Shown here one piece after another: positions 35,486-44,698 of a stretch of 64,000 nucleotides of DNA. Within the stretch, counting starts at the first letter, position 1. Every line of letters begins with the position of its first letter. The position numbers and the translations under genes were made by a program. Origin of the DNA: JAGVSZ01 sp963747775 (GTDB taxonomy: Bacteria; Pseudomonadota; Gammaproteobacteria; Burkholderiales; SG8-39); the NCBI GenBank assembly GCA_963747775.1, contig CAVVGT010000004.1, positions 1 to 64,000 on the forward strand, read 5' to 3'. The notes beneath the pieces were generated by a model. It was given only the letters and a program-made list of their open reading frames with translations, ran no database searches and was not told the DNA's origin.

Positions 35486-36775
35486 TCAGCCGGGCGCGGG
35501 CGGGACCTGCTTCACACCGCCCACGTAGGGCCACAGCGCCTCGGGCACGTCGACGCCGCCGTCGGCGCACTGGTAGTTCTCCATTACCGCGACGAGCGTG
35601 CGACCGACGGCAAGGCCCGAGCCGTTGAGCGTGTGGACGAGCTCGGGCTTGCCCTTCTCGTTGCGGAAGCGCGCCTGGAGCCGCCGCGCCTGGAACGCCT
35701 CGAAGTTCGAGCACGACGAGATCTCGCGGTAGGTGCCCTGCCCCGGCAGCCAGACCTCGATGTCGTAAGTCTTTGCCGACGAAAAGCCCATGTCGCCGGT
35801 GCAGAGCACGACCACCCGGTAGGGCAAGCCGAGCCGCTTCAGGATGACCTCGGCGTGGCCGGTCAGCGCCTCGAGGTGGTCGTAGGACTGCGCCGGGTGC
35901 GCGATCTGCACCAGCTCCACCTTGTCGAACTGGTGCTGGCGGATCATGCCGCGCGTGTCCTTGCCGTACGACCCGGCCTCGCTGCGAAAGCACGGCGTAT
36001 GGCAGACGTAGCGCAGCGGAAGCTTCTCGAGCGCGACGATCGTGTCGCGCACCATGTTCGTCACCGGCACTTCCGCCGTCGGGATCAGGAAGAAGTCTCC
36101 GAGCTCGCCGCGCGGCACGGCGAAGAGGTCTTCCTTGAACTTCGGCAGCTGGCCCGTGCCGTACATGCTCGCGGCGTTCACCATGTACGGCGCGTACACC
36201 TCGGTGTAACCGTGCTCGCGCGTGTGCACGTCGAGCATGAACTGCGCGAGCGCGCGGTGCAGTCGCGCGATCGGCCCGGTCATCACGGCGAAGCGCGAGC
36301 CGCTGATCTTCACCGCCGTCTCGAAATCGAGCCCGCCCGTCGCGGCGCCGAGGTCGACGTGGTCCTTCGGCGCGAAATCGAACTGTCGGGGCGTGCCGAT
36401 GCGGCGCACCTCGACGTTCTGTTCCGCGGACTGGCCCGTCGGTACGCTCTCATGCGGCACGTTTGGGATGACCGCGAGGAAGTCCTGGGCGCGCCGCTGG
36501 ATGTCCTCGAGGCGCTTCTCGAGCTCCCCCAGTTCGGCGTTGGCGGCGCTCGCCTCGGCCATCAGCGGTGCGGCATCCTCGCCCTTGCCCTTCGCCTGCC
36601 CGATTCTCTTCGCCAGCGCATTGCGCTTCGCCTGCAGCTCCTGGGTGCGGGTCTGCACGGCCTTGCGCTCGTCCTCCAGGGACCTGAACGCTTGAGCATC
36701 GAGGACGAAGGGGCGATCGGCGAGGCGCCTCGCCACGCGGTCGAGATCGGTACGCAGGAGTTGGAGATCCAGCAT
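35486..36775 (-). CDS. serS: Seryl-tRNA synthetase
   Basis: 429 residues. The N-terminal coiled-coil arm (~1–105, LEDERKAVQTRTQELQAKRN) is followed by the class II catalytic core: motif 2 in CHTPCFRSEAGSYGKDTRGM, then QHQFDKVELV and motif 3 GLAVGRTLVAVMENY. It charges tRNA-Ser and tRNA-Sec; a tRNA-Ser gene happens to lie 4 kb away. The start at 36775 is set by MLDLQLLR, a standard SerS N-terminus. It follows rarA by five bases. Confidence 0.97.
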   Translation of the reverse strand: MLDLQLLRTDLDRVARRLADRPFVLDAQAFRSLEDERKAVQTRTQELQAKRNALAKRIGQAKGKGEDAAPLMAEASAANAELGELEKRLEDIQRRAQDFLAVIPNVPHESVPTGQSAEQNVEVRRIGTPRQFDFAPKDHVDLGAATGGLDFETAVKISGSRFAVMTGPIARLHRALAQFMLDVHTREHGYTEVYAPYMVNAASMYGTGQLPKFKEDLFAVPRGELGDFFLIPTAEVPVTNMVRDTIVALEKLPLRYVCHTPCFRSEAGSYGKDTRGMIRQHQFDKVELVQIAHPAQSYDHLEALTGHAEVILKRLGLPYRVVVLCTGDMGFSSAKTYDIEVWLPGQGTYREISSCSNFEAFQARRLQARFRNEKGKPELVHTLNGSGLAVGRTLVAVMENYQCADGGVDVPEALWPYVGGVKQVPPAPG

Positions 36776-36780
36776 GACTT

Positions 36781-38127
36781 TCAGTCTTTCGGTTCGGTCT
36801 TCTTGCGCGCGGCGGCGTCGAGCGCGCGGAAGTGCGCGAGCTTGTCCGCGATCTTCGACTCGAGCCCGCGGCCGGTCGGGCGGTACCACTCGACCGGCGG
36901 CATGCCGTCCGGGAGATAGGTCTCGCCGGCCGCGTACCCCTCGCCCTCGTCGTGCGCATAGCGGTAGTCGCGGCCGTAGCCGAGGTCCTTCATCAACCGC
37001 GTCGGCGCGTTGCGCAGATGCAGTGGAACCGGCCGCGACTCGTCTTCGGACACGAACGAGCGCGCGGCATTATAGGCGACGTACACCGCGTTCGACTTCG
37101 GCGCGCACGCCATATACACGACCGCCTCCGCGAGCGCCAGCTCCCCCTCGGGCGTGCCGAGGCGCTCGTAGGTTTCGACCGCGTCGAGCGCGAGCCGCAG
37201 GGCGCGCGGGTCGGCGAGGCCCACGTCCTCCGCAGCCATGCGGATGATCCGGCGCCCGAGATACAGCGGATCGGCGCCGCCGTCGAGCATCCGCACGAGC
37301 CAGTACAGCGCGGCATCGGGGTTCGAGCCGCGCACCGACTTGTGGAGCGCGGAAATCTGGTCGTAGAACGCCTCGCCCCCCTTGTCGAAGCGGCGCAGGT
37401 TGCGCGCCGCCGCGTCCTGCACGAACGCCCCGTCGATCGCCTGCGCGCCGCGGCTGTGCGCCGCGGTCTGCAGGAGCTCGAGGAGGTTAATCAGCCGCCG
37501 CGCATCGCCGTCGGCCAGTCCGATCACGCGCTCGCGGGCCTGCGCGTCGAAGCTGAGCTCCGGCATCGCGCGCGCGGCCGCGCGGTCGAACAGCGCGCCG
37601 AGCTCTTCCGCGGTGAGGCTTTGCAGCACGTGCACCGCGGCGCGCGAGAGCAGTGCCGAGTTGACCTCGAACGACGGGTTCTCGGTGGTCGCGCCGACGA
37701 AGGTGAAGAGACCCCGCTCCACATAGGGCAGGAATGCGTCCTGCTGCGCCTTGTTGAAGCGATGCACCTCGTCGACGAAGACGATGGTCGCACGGCCGGA
37801 GGCGGCGAGGACCTCCTGCGCGCGCTGGACGGCGTCGCGGATGTCCTTCACGCCGGACAGCACCGCGGAGAGCTGGATGAACTCGGCGTTGAAGCTGTCC
37901 GCCATGAGCCGTGCGATCGTCGTCTTGCCGACGCCCGGAGGTCCCCACAGGATCATGGAGTGGGGCTTGCCCGAGTCGAACGCGAAACGCAGCGGCTTGC
38001 CGGGCCCGAGCAGGTGCGCCTGGCCGACGACTTCGTCGAGGGTTTTCGGACGCAGCAGCTCGGCGAGCGGCGCGTGCGGCGACGCGCCGGCACGGGGCGG
38101 AGCGGACTGCTCGAAGAGATCGGCCAT
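36781..38127 (-). CDS. rarA: Replication-associated recombination protein A (AAA+ ATPase)
   Basis: 448 residues. Walker A is GPPGVGKTT (~62–70), Walker B is IVFVDEVHRF and the sensor region is GATTENPSFE. The C-terminal MgsA-type tetramerisation domain contains KSVRGSNPDAALYWLVRM and PEGELALAEAVVYMACAPKS. It acts at stalled replication forks. Part of the ftsK–lolA–rarA–serS block, an order widely kept in beta- and gammaproteobacteria. Confidence 0.96.
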   Translation of the reverse strand: MADLFEQSAPPRAGASPHAPLAELLRPKTLDEVVGQAHLLGPGKPLRFAFDSGKPHSMILWGPPGVGKTTIARLMADSFNAEFIQLSAVLSGVKDIRDAVQRAQEVLAASGRATIVFVDEVHRFNKAQQDAFLPYVERGLFTFVGATTENPSFEVNSALLSRAAVHVLQSLTAEELGALFDRAAARAMPELSFDAQARERVIGLADGDARRLINLLELLQTAAHSRGAQAIDGAFVQDAAARNLRRFDKGGEAFYDQISALHKSVRGSNPDAALYWLVRMLDGGADPLYLGRRIIRMAAEDVGLADPRALRLALDAVETYERLGTPEGELALAEAVVYMACAPKSNAVYVAYNAARSFVSEDESRPVPLHLRNAPTRLMKDLGYGRDYRYAHDEGEGYAAGETYLPDGMPPVEWYRPTGRGLESKIADKLAHFRALDAAARKKTEPKD

Positions 38128-38157
38128 CGGCCGAATGGTACAGGCGGGCGCCTTGAC

Positions 38158-38793
38158 CTATTTGTCGCCGATCACGTCTGCTCCCGGGGGCGGGACGAAG
38201 CGGAACAGCCCCGGGTCCACGCGCGCGTTCCGCTGGAATCCGGTGAACCGCAACTCGGTCGCCTGGCCGAACGTGTCGGTCAGCTCCATGCGCTCCAGCC
38301 CGGAGAATCCGAAGCCCATGCGGATGCGTTCGAAGTTGGACTCCCTCTCGCGCGGGATCGCTTCGACCCACTCGAGGCCGTCCTTTGCGCCGTCGTCCTT
38401 GAGCACGAACGCCTTCAACGCGTCGTTCGCCCCCGCGAGCAGCGCCGCGGGCGTCGCGCCGAGGGCCTGGTCGAGCTTGCGCACGGTGACCTGCTTCAGG
38501 TCCTCGTCGTAGATCCAGACCCGCGCGCCATCGCCGACGATGAGCTGCGGATACGGCTTCACGTAGACCCACCGGAACTTGCCCGGACGGGAAAACGCGA
38601 GCGTGCCGCGCGACTCCTGCACCACCTTCCGGTCGCGGCCGTAGATGCGCTGCTCGAACTCGCCGGTGGCCGATTGGGTCGCGCTCATGAACTGGTTGAG
38701 GCGCTCGATGCCGCCGCCCTGTGCCGGCAGCACGATGACGAACAACGCAAGGGCGACCGCGCGCGCCGACCTTCCCCCTGCCCGACTCGTCAC
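38158..38793 (-). CDS. lolA: Outer-membrane lipoprotein carrier LolA
   Basis: 211 residues with a GTG start overlapping the ftsK stop by four bases. A signal peptide (ARAVALALFVIVLPAQG) precedes RLNQFMSATQSATGEFEQRI, and SRGTLAFSRPGKFRWVYVKP is the LolA core. It shuttles lipoproteins across the periplasm from LolCDE to LolB. Confidence 0.92.
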   Translation of the reverse strand: MTSRAGGRSARAVALALFVIVLPAQGGGIERLNQFMSATQSATGEFEQRIYGRDRKVVQESRGTLAFSRPGKFRWVYVKPYPQLIVGDGARVWIYDEDLKQVTVRKLDQALGATPAALLAGANDALKAFVLKDDGAKDGLEWVEAIPRERESNFERIRMGFGFSGLERMELTDTFGQATELRFTGFQRNARVDPGLFRFVPPPGADVIGDK

Positions 38794-41075
38794 GCTTCAC
38801 CCCGGCTCGGCACCAGCACCTCGCGGTTGCCGTTGGTCTGCATCGCCGACACGAGCCCGGCCTGCTCCATCTGCTCGATGAGCCGAGCCGCGCGGTTGTA
38901 GCCGATGCGGAGGTGCCGCTGCACGAGCGAGATGGAGGGCCGGCGAGTCTGCAGCACGATCTGCACCGCCTGGTCGTAGAGCGGATCGGCCTCGCCGCCG
39001 CCCTCGGCCGCGCCGAGTTCGCCCGCGGCGGCACCGCTCTCCTCCGCGTCGAGCAGGCCTTCGACATAGTCGGGCTCGCCCTGCTGCTTGAGGTAATTGA
39101 CGACCTTGTGGACCTCCTGGTCGGACACGAAGGCGCCGTGCACACGCTGCGGGAGGCCGGTGCCCGGCGGCAGGTAGAGCATGTCGCCCTGGCCGAGCAG
39201 CGCTTCGGCGCCCTGCTGGTCGAGGATGGTGCGCGAGTCGACGCGCGAGGAAACCTGAAAGGCGATGCGCGTCGGGATGTTCGCCTTGATGAGCCCGGTG
39301 ATCACGTCGACCGACGGCCGCTGCGTCGCGAGGATGAGATGAATGCCGGCCGCGCGCGCCTTCTGCGCCAGCCGCGCGATCAGCTCCTCGACCTTCTTGC
39401 CGACCACCATCATCAGGTCGGCGAGCTCGTCGATCACCACGACGACGTGCGGGAGCTTCGCCAGCGGGACCGGGTTCTCGGTCTCGATGGTCGTGGGGTC
39501 GTTCAGCGGATCGCCGCGCTTCTCCGCCTCGGCAACCTTGTGGTTGTAGCCGGAGAGGTTGCGCACGCCGATCCACGACATCAGCTTGTACCGGCGGTCC
39601 ATCTCGCCGACGCACCAGTACAGCGCGGAGGCCGCCTGCTTCATGTCGGTGACGACCGGCGCGAGCAGATGCGGGATGTCCTGGTAGACCGAAAGCTCGA
39701 GCATCTTCGGATCCACCATGATCAGGCGGACCTCGCGCGGCTCGGCCTTGTACAGGAGCGACAGGATCATCGCGTTCAGCGCGACCGACTTGCCCGAACC
39801 GGTCGTGCCGGCGACGAGCAGGTGCGGCATCTTCGCGAGGTCGACGACCACCGGGTTGCCGCCGATGTCCTTCCCCAGCGCGAGGGCGAGCGGCGCGTGA
39901 AGGTCGTGGTACGCCGTCGACCCGAGGATCTCGGTGAGGCGCACCGTCTGCCGGCGCGGGTTCGGGAGCTCCAGGCCCATGCACGACTTGCCGGGGATGG
40001 TTTCGACCACGCGGATCGACACGACCGACAGCGCGCGCGCGAGGTCCTTCACCAGATTCACGATCTGCGCGCCCTTCACGCCGACGGCCGGCTCGATCTC
40101 GTAGCGGGTGATCACCGGCCCGGGGTACGCCGCGAGCACCCTCACCTCGACGCCGAAGTCCTTGAGCTTCTTCTCGATGAGGCGCGAGGTGAACTCGAGC
40201 GTCTCGGGGCTCATCACCTCCCGGTCCGCCGGCGGATCGTCGAGCAGCGCGAGCGGCGGGAGCGGCGTGTCGGGCAGGTCCTGAAAGAGCGGCGCCTGCT
40301 TCTCCTTGATGACGCGCTCGGACTTCGGAATCTCGCGCACCGGCGCCTCGATGCGGATCGGCTCGTGGTGCTCGATGATGCGCTTGCGGTCCTCCTCGAC
40401 CGCCGCCTCGCGCTCGACGGTGGCAATCACGCCGGCCTTGCGGTCCGCGCGGCGTTGCCAGAGCTCCACCGCCTTGCGGCAGGAGAACTCCAGTGCGCCC
40501 CCGAGCTTCTCCATGACGCCGAGCCATGAGATGCCGGTGAACAGCGACAGCCCGATCATGCTCGCCGCGAGCAGGAGCAACGTCCCGCCGGTAAAGCCGA
40601 ACGTCACGTTCCCGACTTCGCTCACGACCGCGCCCAGCATCCCGCCCGGCGCGAGCGGCAGGCTCGCCGTCAGCGTGTGAAAGCGCAGCGTCTCGAGGCC
40701 GGTCGAGCCGACGAGCAGGACCGAGAACCCCGCGAGCGCGATGACGAACGGCCGCTTGTCGGAGATCGAGCTGCCGTCGAGCCGCCGGTAGCCCCAGACG
40801 ACCGCATAGACGAGCAGCAGGACCCACCACCACGCGGACACGCCAAAGAGGTACAGGAGCAGGTCGGCGAGATAGGCGCCGACGCGCCCGCCCGCGTTAT
40901 GGATGCGATCTACCGCTACGCTGTGCGACCAGCCCGGATCGCCACGCTGGTAGGTGGAGAGAATCAGGACGAGGTATGCCGCGATCACCGCGATCGCGAT
41001 CCAGCGGGATTCGCGCAGGAGCCGCGCGACCTTGCCGGGGAGCGGCGGCGCCGCGGCGGATTTCAGTACGGCCAT
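38790..41075 (-). CDS. ftsK: DNA translocase FtsK
   Basis: 761 residues. Four N-terminal membrane segments (~20–180), a short linker, then the RecA-like motor with Walker A GTTGSGKSV and Walker B VVVIDELADLMM. The C-terminal gamma winged helix (LVQRHLRIGYNRAARLIEQM) recognises KOPS sequences. It pumps chromosome ends at the septum for XerCD resolution of dimers. The start at 41075 is chosen by the Lys/Ala-rich N-terminus; 41150 is a longer option. Confidence 0.95.
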   Translation of the reverse strand: MAVLKSAAAPPLPGKVARLLRESRWIAIAVIAAYLVLILSTYQRGDPGWSHSVAVDRIHNAGGRVGAYLADLLLYLFGVSAWWWVLLLVYAVVWGYRRLDGSSISDKRPFVIALAGFSVLLVGSTGLETLRFHTLTASLPLAPGGMLGAVVSEVGNVTFGFTGGTLLLLAASMIGLSLFTGISWLGVMEKLGGALEFSCRKAVELWQRRADRKAGVIATVEREAAVEEDRKRIIEHHEPIRIEAPVREIPKSERVIKEKQAPLFQDLPDTPLPPLALLDDPPADREVMSPETLEFTSRLIEKKLKDFGVEVRVLAAYPGPVITRYEIEPAVGVKGAQIVNLVKDLARALSVVSIRVVETIPGKSCMGLELPNPRRQTVRLTEILGSTAYHDLHAPLALALGKDIGGNPVVVDLAKMPHLLVAGTTGSGKSVALNAMILSLLYKAEPREVRLIMVDPKMLELSVYQDIPHLLAPVVTDMKQAASALYWCVGEMDRRYKLMSWIGVRNLSGYNHKVAEAEKRGDPLNDPTTIETENPVPLAKLPHVVVVIDELADLMMVVGKKVEELIARLAQKARAAGIHLILATQRPSVDVITGLIKANIPTRIAFQVSSRVDSRTILDQQGAEALLGQGDMLYLPPGTGLPQRVHGAFVSDQEVHKVVNYLKQQGEPDYVEGLLDAEESGAAAGELGAAEGGGEADPLYDQAVQIVLQTRRPSISLVQRHLRIGYNRAARLIEQMEQAGLVSAMQTNGNREVLVPSRGEA

Positions 41076-41199
41076 CCTGGGAGGTGGTACGTCCGCCCGG
41101 AGACGCCGGGCGAACCGGTGCGGGGGAAGCGTCCGGGCGGGCTGGCGCAACCGGCCCGGGTATGCGCGCTGCGACGGGGCCGGTGCGTGCCCGCGGGCA

Positions 41200-41883
41200 C
41201 TACGCGCGCGCCTCCGACATCAGCATCGCCTCGTGCAGGAAGATCGCCCCGGACTTGACCTCGATGTGGCCGCTCGTCTGCAGGTCCTTCATCACGCGGC
41301 TCACCATCTCGCGCGAAGCGCCGATCATCTTCGCGATGTCCTGCTTGGGCAGCTTCTTGACCACCACCCGCTGTCCGTCGACAGTCTCGGCCATCTCCAT
41401 CAGCAGGCGCGCCACGCGCCCGTACACGTCCATCAGCGCGAGGCTGCCGATCTTCTTGTCGGCCTCGCGCAGGCGCTTCACCAGGCCCTTCATGACGCCG
41501 ACGCCGATCTCGAAGTTCTCGGCCAGGCACTTCTTGAAGTCAACCTTGCTGATGGTGAGCAGCTCGCAGGGCTCGATCGCGATCACCGTCGCCGAGCGCG
41601 GCGCCTCGTCGATCAATCCCATCTCGCCGAAGAACTCGCCCTGCCCGAGGATCGCGAGAATCACCTCGCGGCCTTCGTCGTCGCTCATCATTACCTTCAG
41701 CCGCCCGGAGATGACGATGTACAGCGCGTCGGTCGGATCGCCGGCGTTGATGATGGTCGAGTTGCGCGGGTAGGACTTGCGTCCGACCACGCGCGTCAGC
41801 AGCGTGAGCTGGCCCTCGGGCAACGCGGAAAACAGCGGGACGTTGCGCAACAGAAGCGTTGAAACGCTGGCAGGACCGGCCAT
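41200..41883 (-). CDS. Crp/Fnr-family transcription regulator
   Basis: 227 residues. The cyclic-nucleotide-binding domain has GEFFGEMGLIDEAPRSATV, close to the CRP phosphate-binding cassette. The C-terminal helix-turn-helix is PKQDIAKMIGASREMVSRVM. No FNR cysteine cluster is seen at the N-terminus, so an iron-sulphur sensor is unlikely and a nucleotide-binding regulator fits better. It lies between ftsK and a decayed TpsB gene and is probably a single-gene unit. Confidence 0.92.
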   Translation of the reverse strand: MAGPASVSTLLLRNVPLFSALPEGQLTLLTRVVGRKSYPRNSTIINAGDPTDALYIVISGRLKVMMSDDEGREVILAILGQGEFFGEMGLIDEAPRSATVIAIEPCELLTISKVDFKKCLAENFEIGVGVMKGLVKRLREADKKIGSLALMDVYGRVARLLMEMAETVDGQRVVVKKLPKQDIAKMIGASREMVSRVMKDLQTSGHIEVKSGAIFLHEAMLMSEARA

Positions 41884-41929
41884 GTCATGTCCCCTCTAAA
41901 TAATTGCGTCTAGCGACTGAATGGTAGCA

Positions 41930-42394
41930 GATTGGCCCTCCGGCGCGCCGTAGCGGCAGCCCCGTCGGACACGATCTCGCCGTTCCGGTCTCTTCTCCCT
42001 GCCTCGCACTAGAAGACCCGCACGAGACTGAAGTTTTGCCCGGCTGGTGAAGTCCGAAAGCGGCACCGCGCTGGTGATCTGCTTGACCGGACTCTCGTTG
42101 GCGAGTCGCAGTTCGCGTGCGCGCCGCGCGGTGCTGAGCGGCTGCCCACCGGCGAGCGCGGGCAGGCTGCGGCGGACGTTCGCCGCGTCGACGAAGCGGT
42201 TCCCTCCGATGCTCACGCCGCTCACACGCCCTTCGATTGCACGCAGTGCCGCGTCGATCTCCTCACTGGTGATGAGCGTTGTGCCATCGACCGCAAATCG
42301 CGTGATGGGAAGTCGCGACTCTCGCGCTTTCACCTGCCCAAGCGACGCCGATTGCCACCAAAAGCAAGGTGGCAAGCGCAATGCGACGAACCAC
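41930..42394 (-). pseudogene. Two-partner-secretion porin (ShlB/FhaC/TpsB) remnant
   Basis: A signal peptide (RRIALATLLLVAIGVAWAGE) opens at GTG 42394. After a frame change near 42325, the POTRA-like stretch ITRFAVDGTTLITSEEIDAA appears, then VSIGGNRFVDAANVRRSLPA and ARELRLANESPVKQ, typical of ShlB/FhaC-type activators. The rest of POTRA2 and the whole barrel are missing, and no secreted partner gene is present. Confidence 0.65.
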
Positions 42395-42595
42395 GGTCGA
42401 GACGGCAACCTTCGATCGGCTTCCTGCGCACGTGGATAGTGGGCTCCCGCGGTGAAGTATAGAAGTCGATCCCCAAAAAAACAAGCCGTTAGGAATGAAA
42501 CTTCAACAAGTCTTTAGGAACCACCGGCGTGGGACCCGTTTCCGTCGCCCGTATAATTCCGGCCTCCACGGATCAGCCCGGAAGCGCCCCTCGCG

Positions 42596-43546
42596 ATGCC
42601 CGAAAAGCCCACCAAGCACTGCCGCCTCCTCATCCTCGGGTCCGGCCCGGCCGGGTACTCGGCCGCGGTGTATGCCGCGCGCGCGAACCTGCACCCGGTC
42701 CTCATCACCGGTCTTGCGCCGGGCGGACAGTTGATGACCACGACCGACGTCGACAACTGGCCCGCCGATGCCGACGGCGTGCAGGGCCCGGACCTGATGG
42801 CGCGCTTCCAGAAGCACGCCGAACGGTTCGAGACCGAGATCGTGTCTGACCAGATCCACACGGTGAGCCTCCGCGAGCGGCTATTCCGGCTCGAGAGTGA
42901 CGGCGGAACCTACGCCTGCGACGCGCTGATCATCGCGACCGGCGCCTCGGCGCGCTATCTCGGCCTGCCCTCGGAACAGAAGTTCATGGGCAAGGGCGTG
43001 TCGGCATGCGCGACGTGCGACGGCTTCTTCTATCGAGGCCAGGACGTGGCCGTCGTCGGGGGCGGCAACACCGCGGTCGAGGAGGCGCTCTACCTCTCCA
43101 ATCTCGCCCGCCGCGTCACGGTGATCCATCGCCGCGACAAGTTCCGCGCGGAGAAAATTCTCCAGAAGAAGCTCATGGAGAAGCCGAACGTCACGATCCG
43201 CTGGCATCACACCCTCGACGAGGTGCTCGGAGACGAGAAGGGCGTGGCCGGGATCCGCATCCGTCACGCGGAGACGGGCGCGACGGAGCGGCTCGACGTT
43301 CATGGCCTGTTCATCGCCATCGGCCACACGCCGAACACCGCACTTTTCGAGGGCCAACTGGAGATGGAAGGCGGCTACATCGTCACCCGGGGCGGCCGCA
43401 ACGGTAATGCCACGGCGACGAGCGTGCCCGGTGTGTTCGCCGCGGGCGACGTGCAGGACCACGTGTACCGGCAGGCGGTCACCAGCGCCGGGTCCGGCTG
43501 CATGGCGGCGCTCGACGCCGAGAAGTACCTCGAAAGCCTCGCCTGA
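42596..43546 (+). CDS. trxB: Thioredoxin reductase
   Basis: 316 residues. FAD motif LLILGSGPAGYSAAVYAARA, redox pair Cys138/Cys141 in SACATCDGF, NADPH motif VVGGGNTAVEEALYL and the terminal FAD motif VFAAGDVQD. It reduces thioredoxin with NADPH in the cytoplasm. Divergent from the ftsK block as in many betaproteobacteria, though here a Crp-type regulator and a TpsB remnant lie between. Confidence 0.96.
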   Translation: MPEKPTKHCRLLILGSGPAGYSAAVYAARANLHPVLITGLAPGGQLMTTTDVDNWPADADGVQGPDLMARFQKHAERFETEIVSDQIHTVSLRERLFRLESDGGTYACDALIIATGASARYLGLPSEQKFMGKGVSACATCDGFFYRGQDVAVVGGGNTAVEEALYLSNLARRVTVIHRRDKFRAEKILQKKLMEKPNVTIRWHHTLDEVLGDEKGVAGIRIRHAETGATERLDVHGLFIAIGHTPNTALFEGQLEMEGGYIVTRGGRNGNATATSVPGVFAAGDVQDHVYRQAVTSAGSGCMAALDAEKYLESLA

Positions 43547-43571
43547 CCGGCGCACCCGCTGCGATGCCGCG

Positions 43572-44123
43572 ATGAAGCGACCACTCGATCCGCGCGTGCC
43601 CGAGGACGAGGTCGCGCTGTTCCGTGCCGAGGTGCGCGACGCGGTCCCGCTGCGTGCGCCGGCGCGCCACGAGCGTGCGAAGCCCGCGCAGCCGCCCGTC
43701 CCGATCCAGTCGCTGCTCGACGAGCATGCCGCGCTCGACGAGAGCCGCACTGGTGCGCTCGACGACGACACCGCCCTCGAGACCGGCGACGAGATCGCCT
43801 ACGTGCGCGAGGGCGTCGCGCGGCAGGTGCTGCGCCGGCTCCGTCGCGGCCACTGGGTGGTGCAGGGCCACCTGGACCTGCACGGCATGAATCGCGCCGA
43901 AGCCTACGAGGCGATCGCCGCCTTCCTGAACCAGGCCGCCCGACACGCGCGTCGCTGCGTGCGGATCGTCCACGGCAAGGGGCTCGGGTCGAAGAACCGC
44001 GAACCGGTGCTCAAGGGCAAAGTGAAAGTGTGGCTCGCGCGGCGCGAGGAAGTGCTCGCGTTCTGCCAGGCGCCGCCCGCGCAGGGCGGGAGCGGCGCGG
44101 TGCTGGTGCTGCTCAAAGCCTAG
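43572..44123 (+). CDS. Smr-domain protein (putative DNA nicking endonuclease)
   Basis: 183 residues. The C-terminal Smr domain holds LDLHGMNRAEAYEAIAAFL and RIVHGKGLGS, the two hallmark blocks. The N-terminal ~90 residues are charged and probably disordered, as in YdaL/SmrA-type proteins. It follows trxB by 25 bases. Its TAG stop is part of the CTAG flanking the short repeat element. Confidence 0.88.
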   Translation: MKRPLDPRVPEDEVALFRAEVRDAVPLRAPARHERAKPAQPPVPIQSLLDEHAALDESRTGALDDDTALETGDEIAYVREGVARQVLRRLRRGHWVVQGHLDLHGMNRAEAYEAIAAFLNQAARHARRCVRIVHGKGLGSKNREPVLKGKVKVWLARREEVLAFCQAPPAQGGSGAVLVLLKA

Positions 44124-44214
44124 GGAAGCTCAGATTCGCTCGAAGAATGAAGCAGAGCTTCCACCGTGATAGGGGGTCAAAGGGGGAGGTATCCCTCCTT
44201 TGTTCAGACACGCC
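44124..44214. mobile_element. Short CTAG-flanked element, copy 1 (MITE-like)
   Basis: 91 bases bounded by CTAG at 44120–44123 and 44215–44218. The left end starts GGGAAGCTCAGATT; the right end reads, inward, GGGCGTGTCTGAACAAAGG, an imperfect inverted match sharing a TCnGA core. Internal hairpins: GGAAGCTC/GAGCTTCC and AAAGGGGGA/TCCCTCCTTT. It resembles copy 2 at 57761 and lies between two convergent genes whose stops it supplies. CTAG fits the YTAR target of IS5-type elements. It may now serve as a terminator. Confidence 0.55.
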
Positions 44215-44553
44215 CTAGATAGCCGACTCGTTGGTCTCGCCGGTGCGGATGCGCACGACCTGCTCGACGGCAGTCACGAAGATCTTGCCGTCGCCGATCT
44301 TGCCCGTGCGCGCGGCCTTCACGATCGCCTCGATCGCCGGGTCGACCATCTTGTCGACCACGACCACCTCGACCTTCACTTTGGGCAGGAAGTCGACCAC
44401 GTACTCCGCGCCGCGGTAGAGCTCGGTGTGGCCCTTCTGCCGCCCGAAGCCCTTCACCTCGGTCACGGTGAGGCCGGTGACACCGACCTCGGCCAGGGCC
44501 TCGCGCACCTCGTCCAGCTTGAAGGGCTTGATGACGGCCTCGATTTTCTTCAT
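44215..44553 (-). CDS. glnB: Nitrogen regulatory protein PII
   Basis: 112 residues, exact PII length. It starts MKKIEAVIKPFKLDEVREAL; the T-loop carries uridylylation Tyr51 in HTELYRGAEY, and TGKIGDGKIFV plus RIRTGE complete the family. It signals the 2-oxoglutarate/glutamine state to glutamine synthetase adenylylation and NtrB. No amtB neighbour, so glnB rather than glnK is likelier. Confidence 0.94.
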   Translation of the reverse strand: MKKIEAVIKPFKLDEVREALAEVGVTGLTVTEVKGFGRQKGHTELYRGAEYVVDFLPKVKVEVVVVDKMVDPAIEAIVKAARTGKIGDGKIFVTAVEQVVRIRTGETNESAI

Positions 44554-44698
44554 GGCGCCTCTCCGCAGGTGATCGCACGGCTCGTCTGCGCGCGGGCGAC
44601 GGCAATGACCGTCGTGCGAAACGCGGCCGAGTATAGCAAAAGCGACTTCACGCCAGACCGTTGCCGCCGTGGCGGCGTTCGCGAATAATCGCACCGCC

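Noticed and set aside
38913..40529. 538-residue frame antisense to ftsK
   Set aside because: Shadow of the FtsK motor; no start signal or motif.
42503..42861. Open frames antisense to the trxB start
   Set aside because: They overlap a well-defined reductase N-terminus and show no family features.
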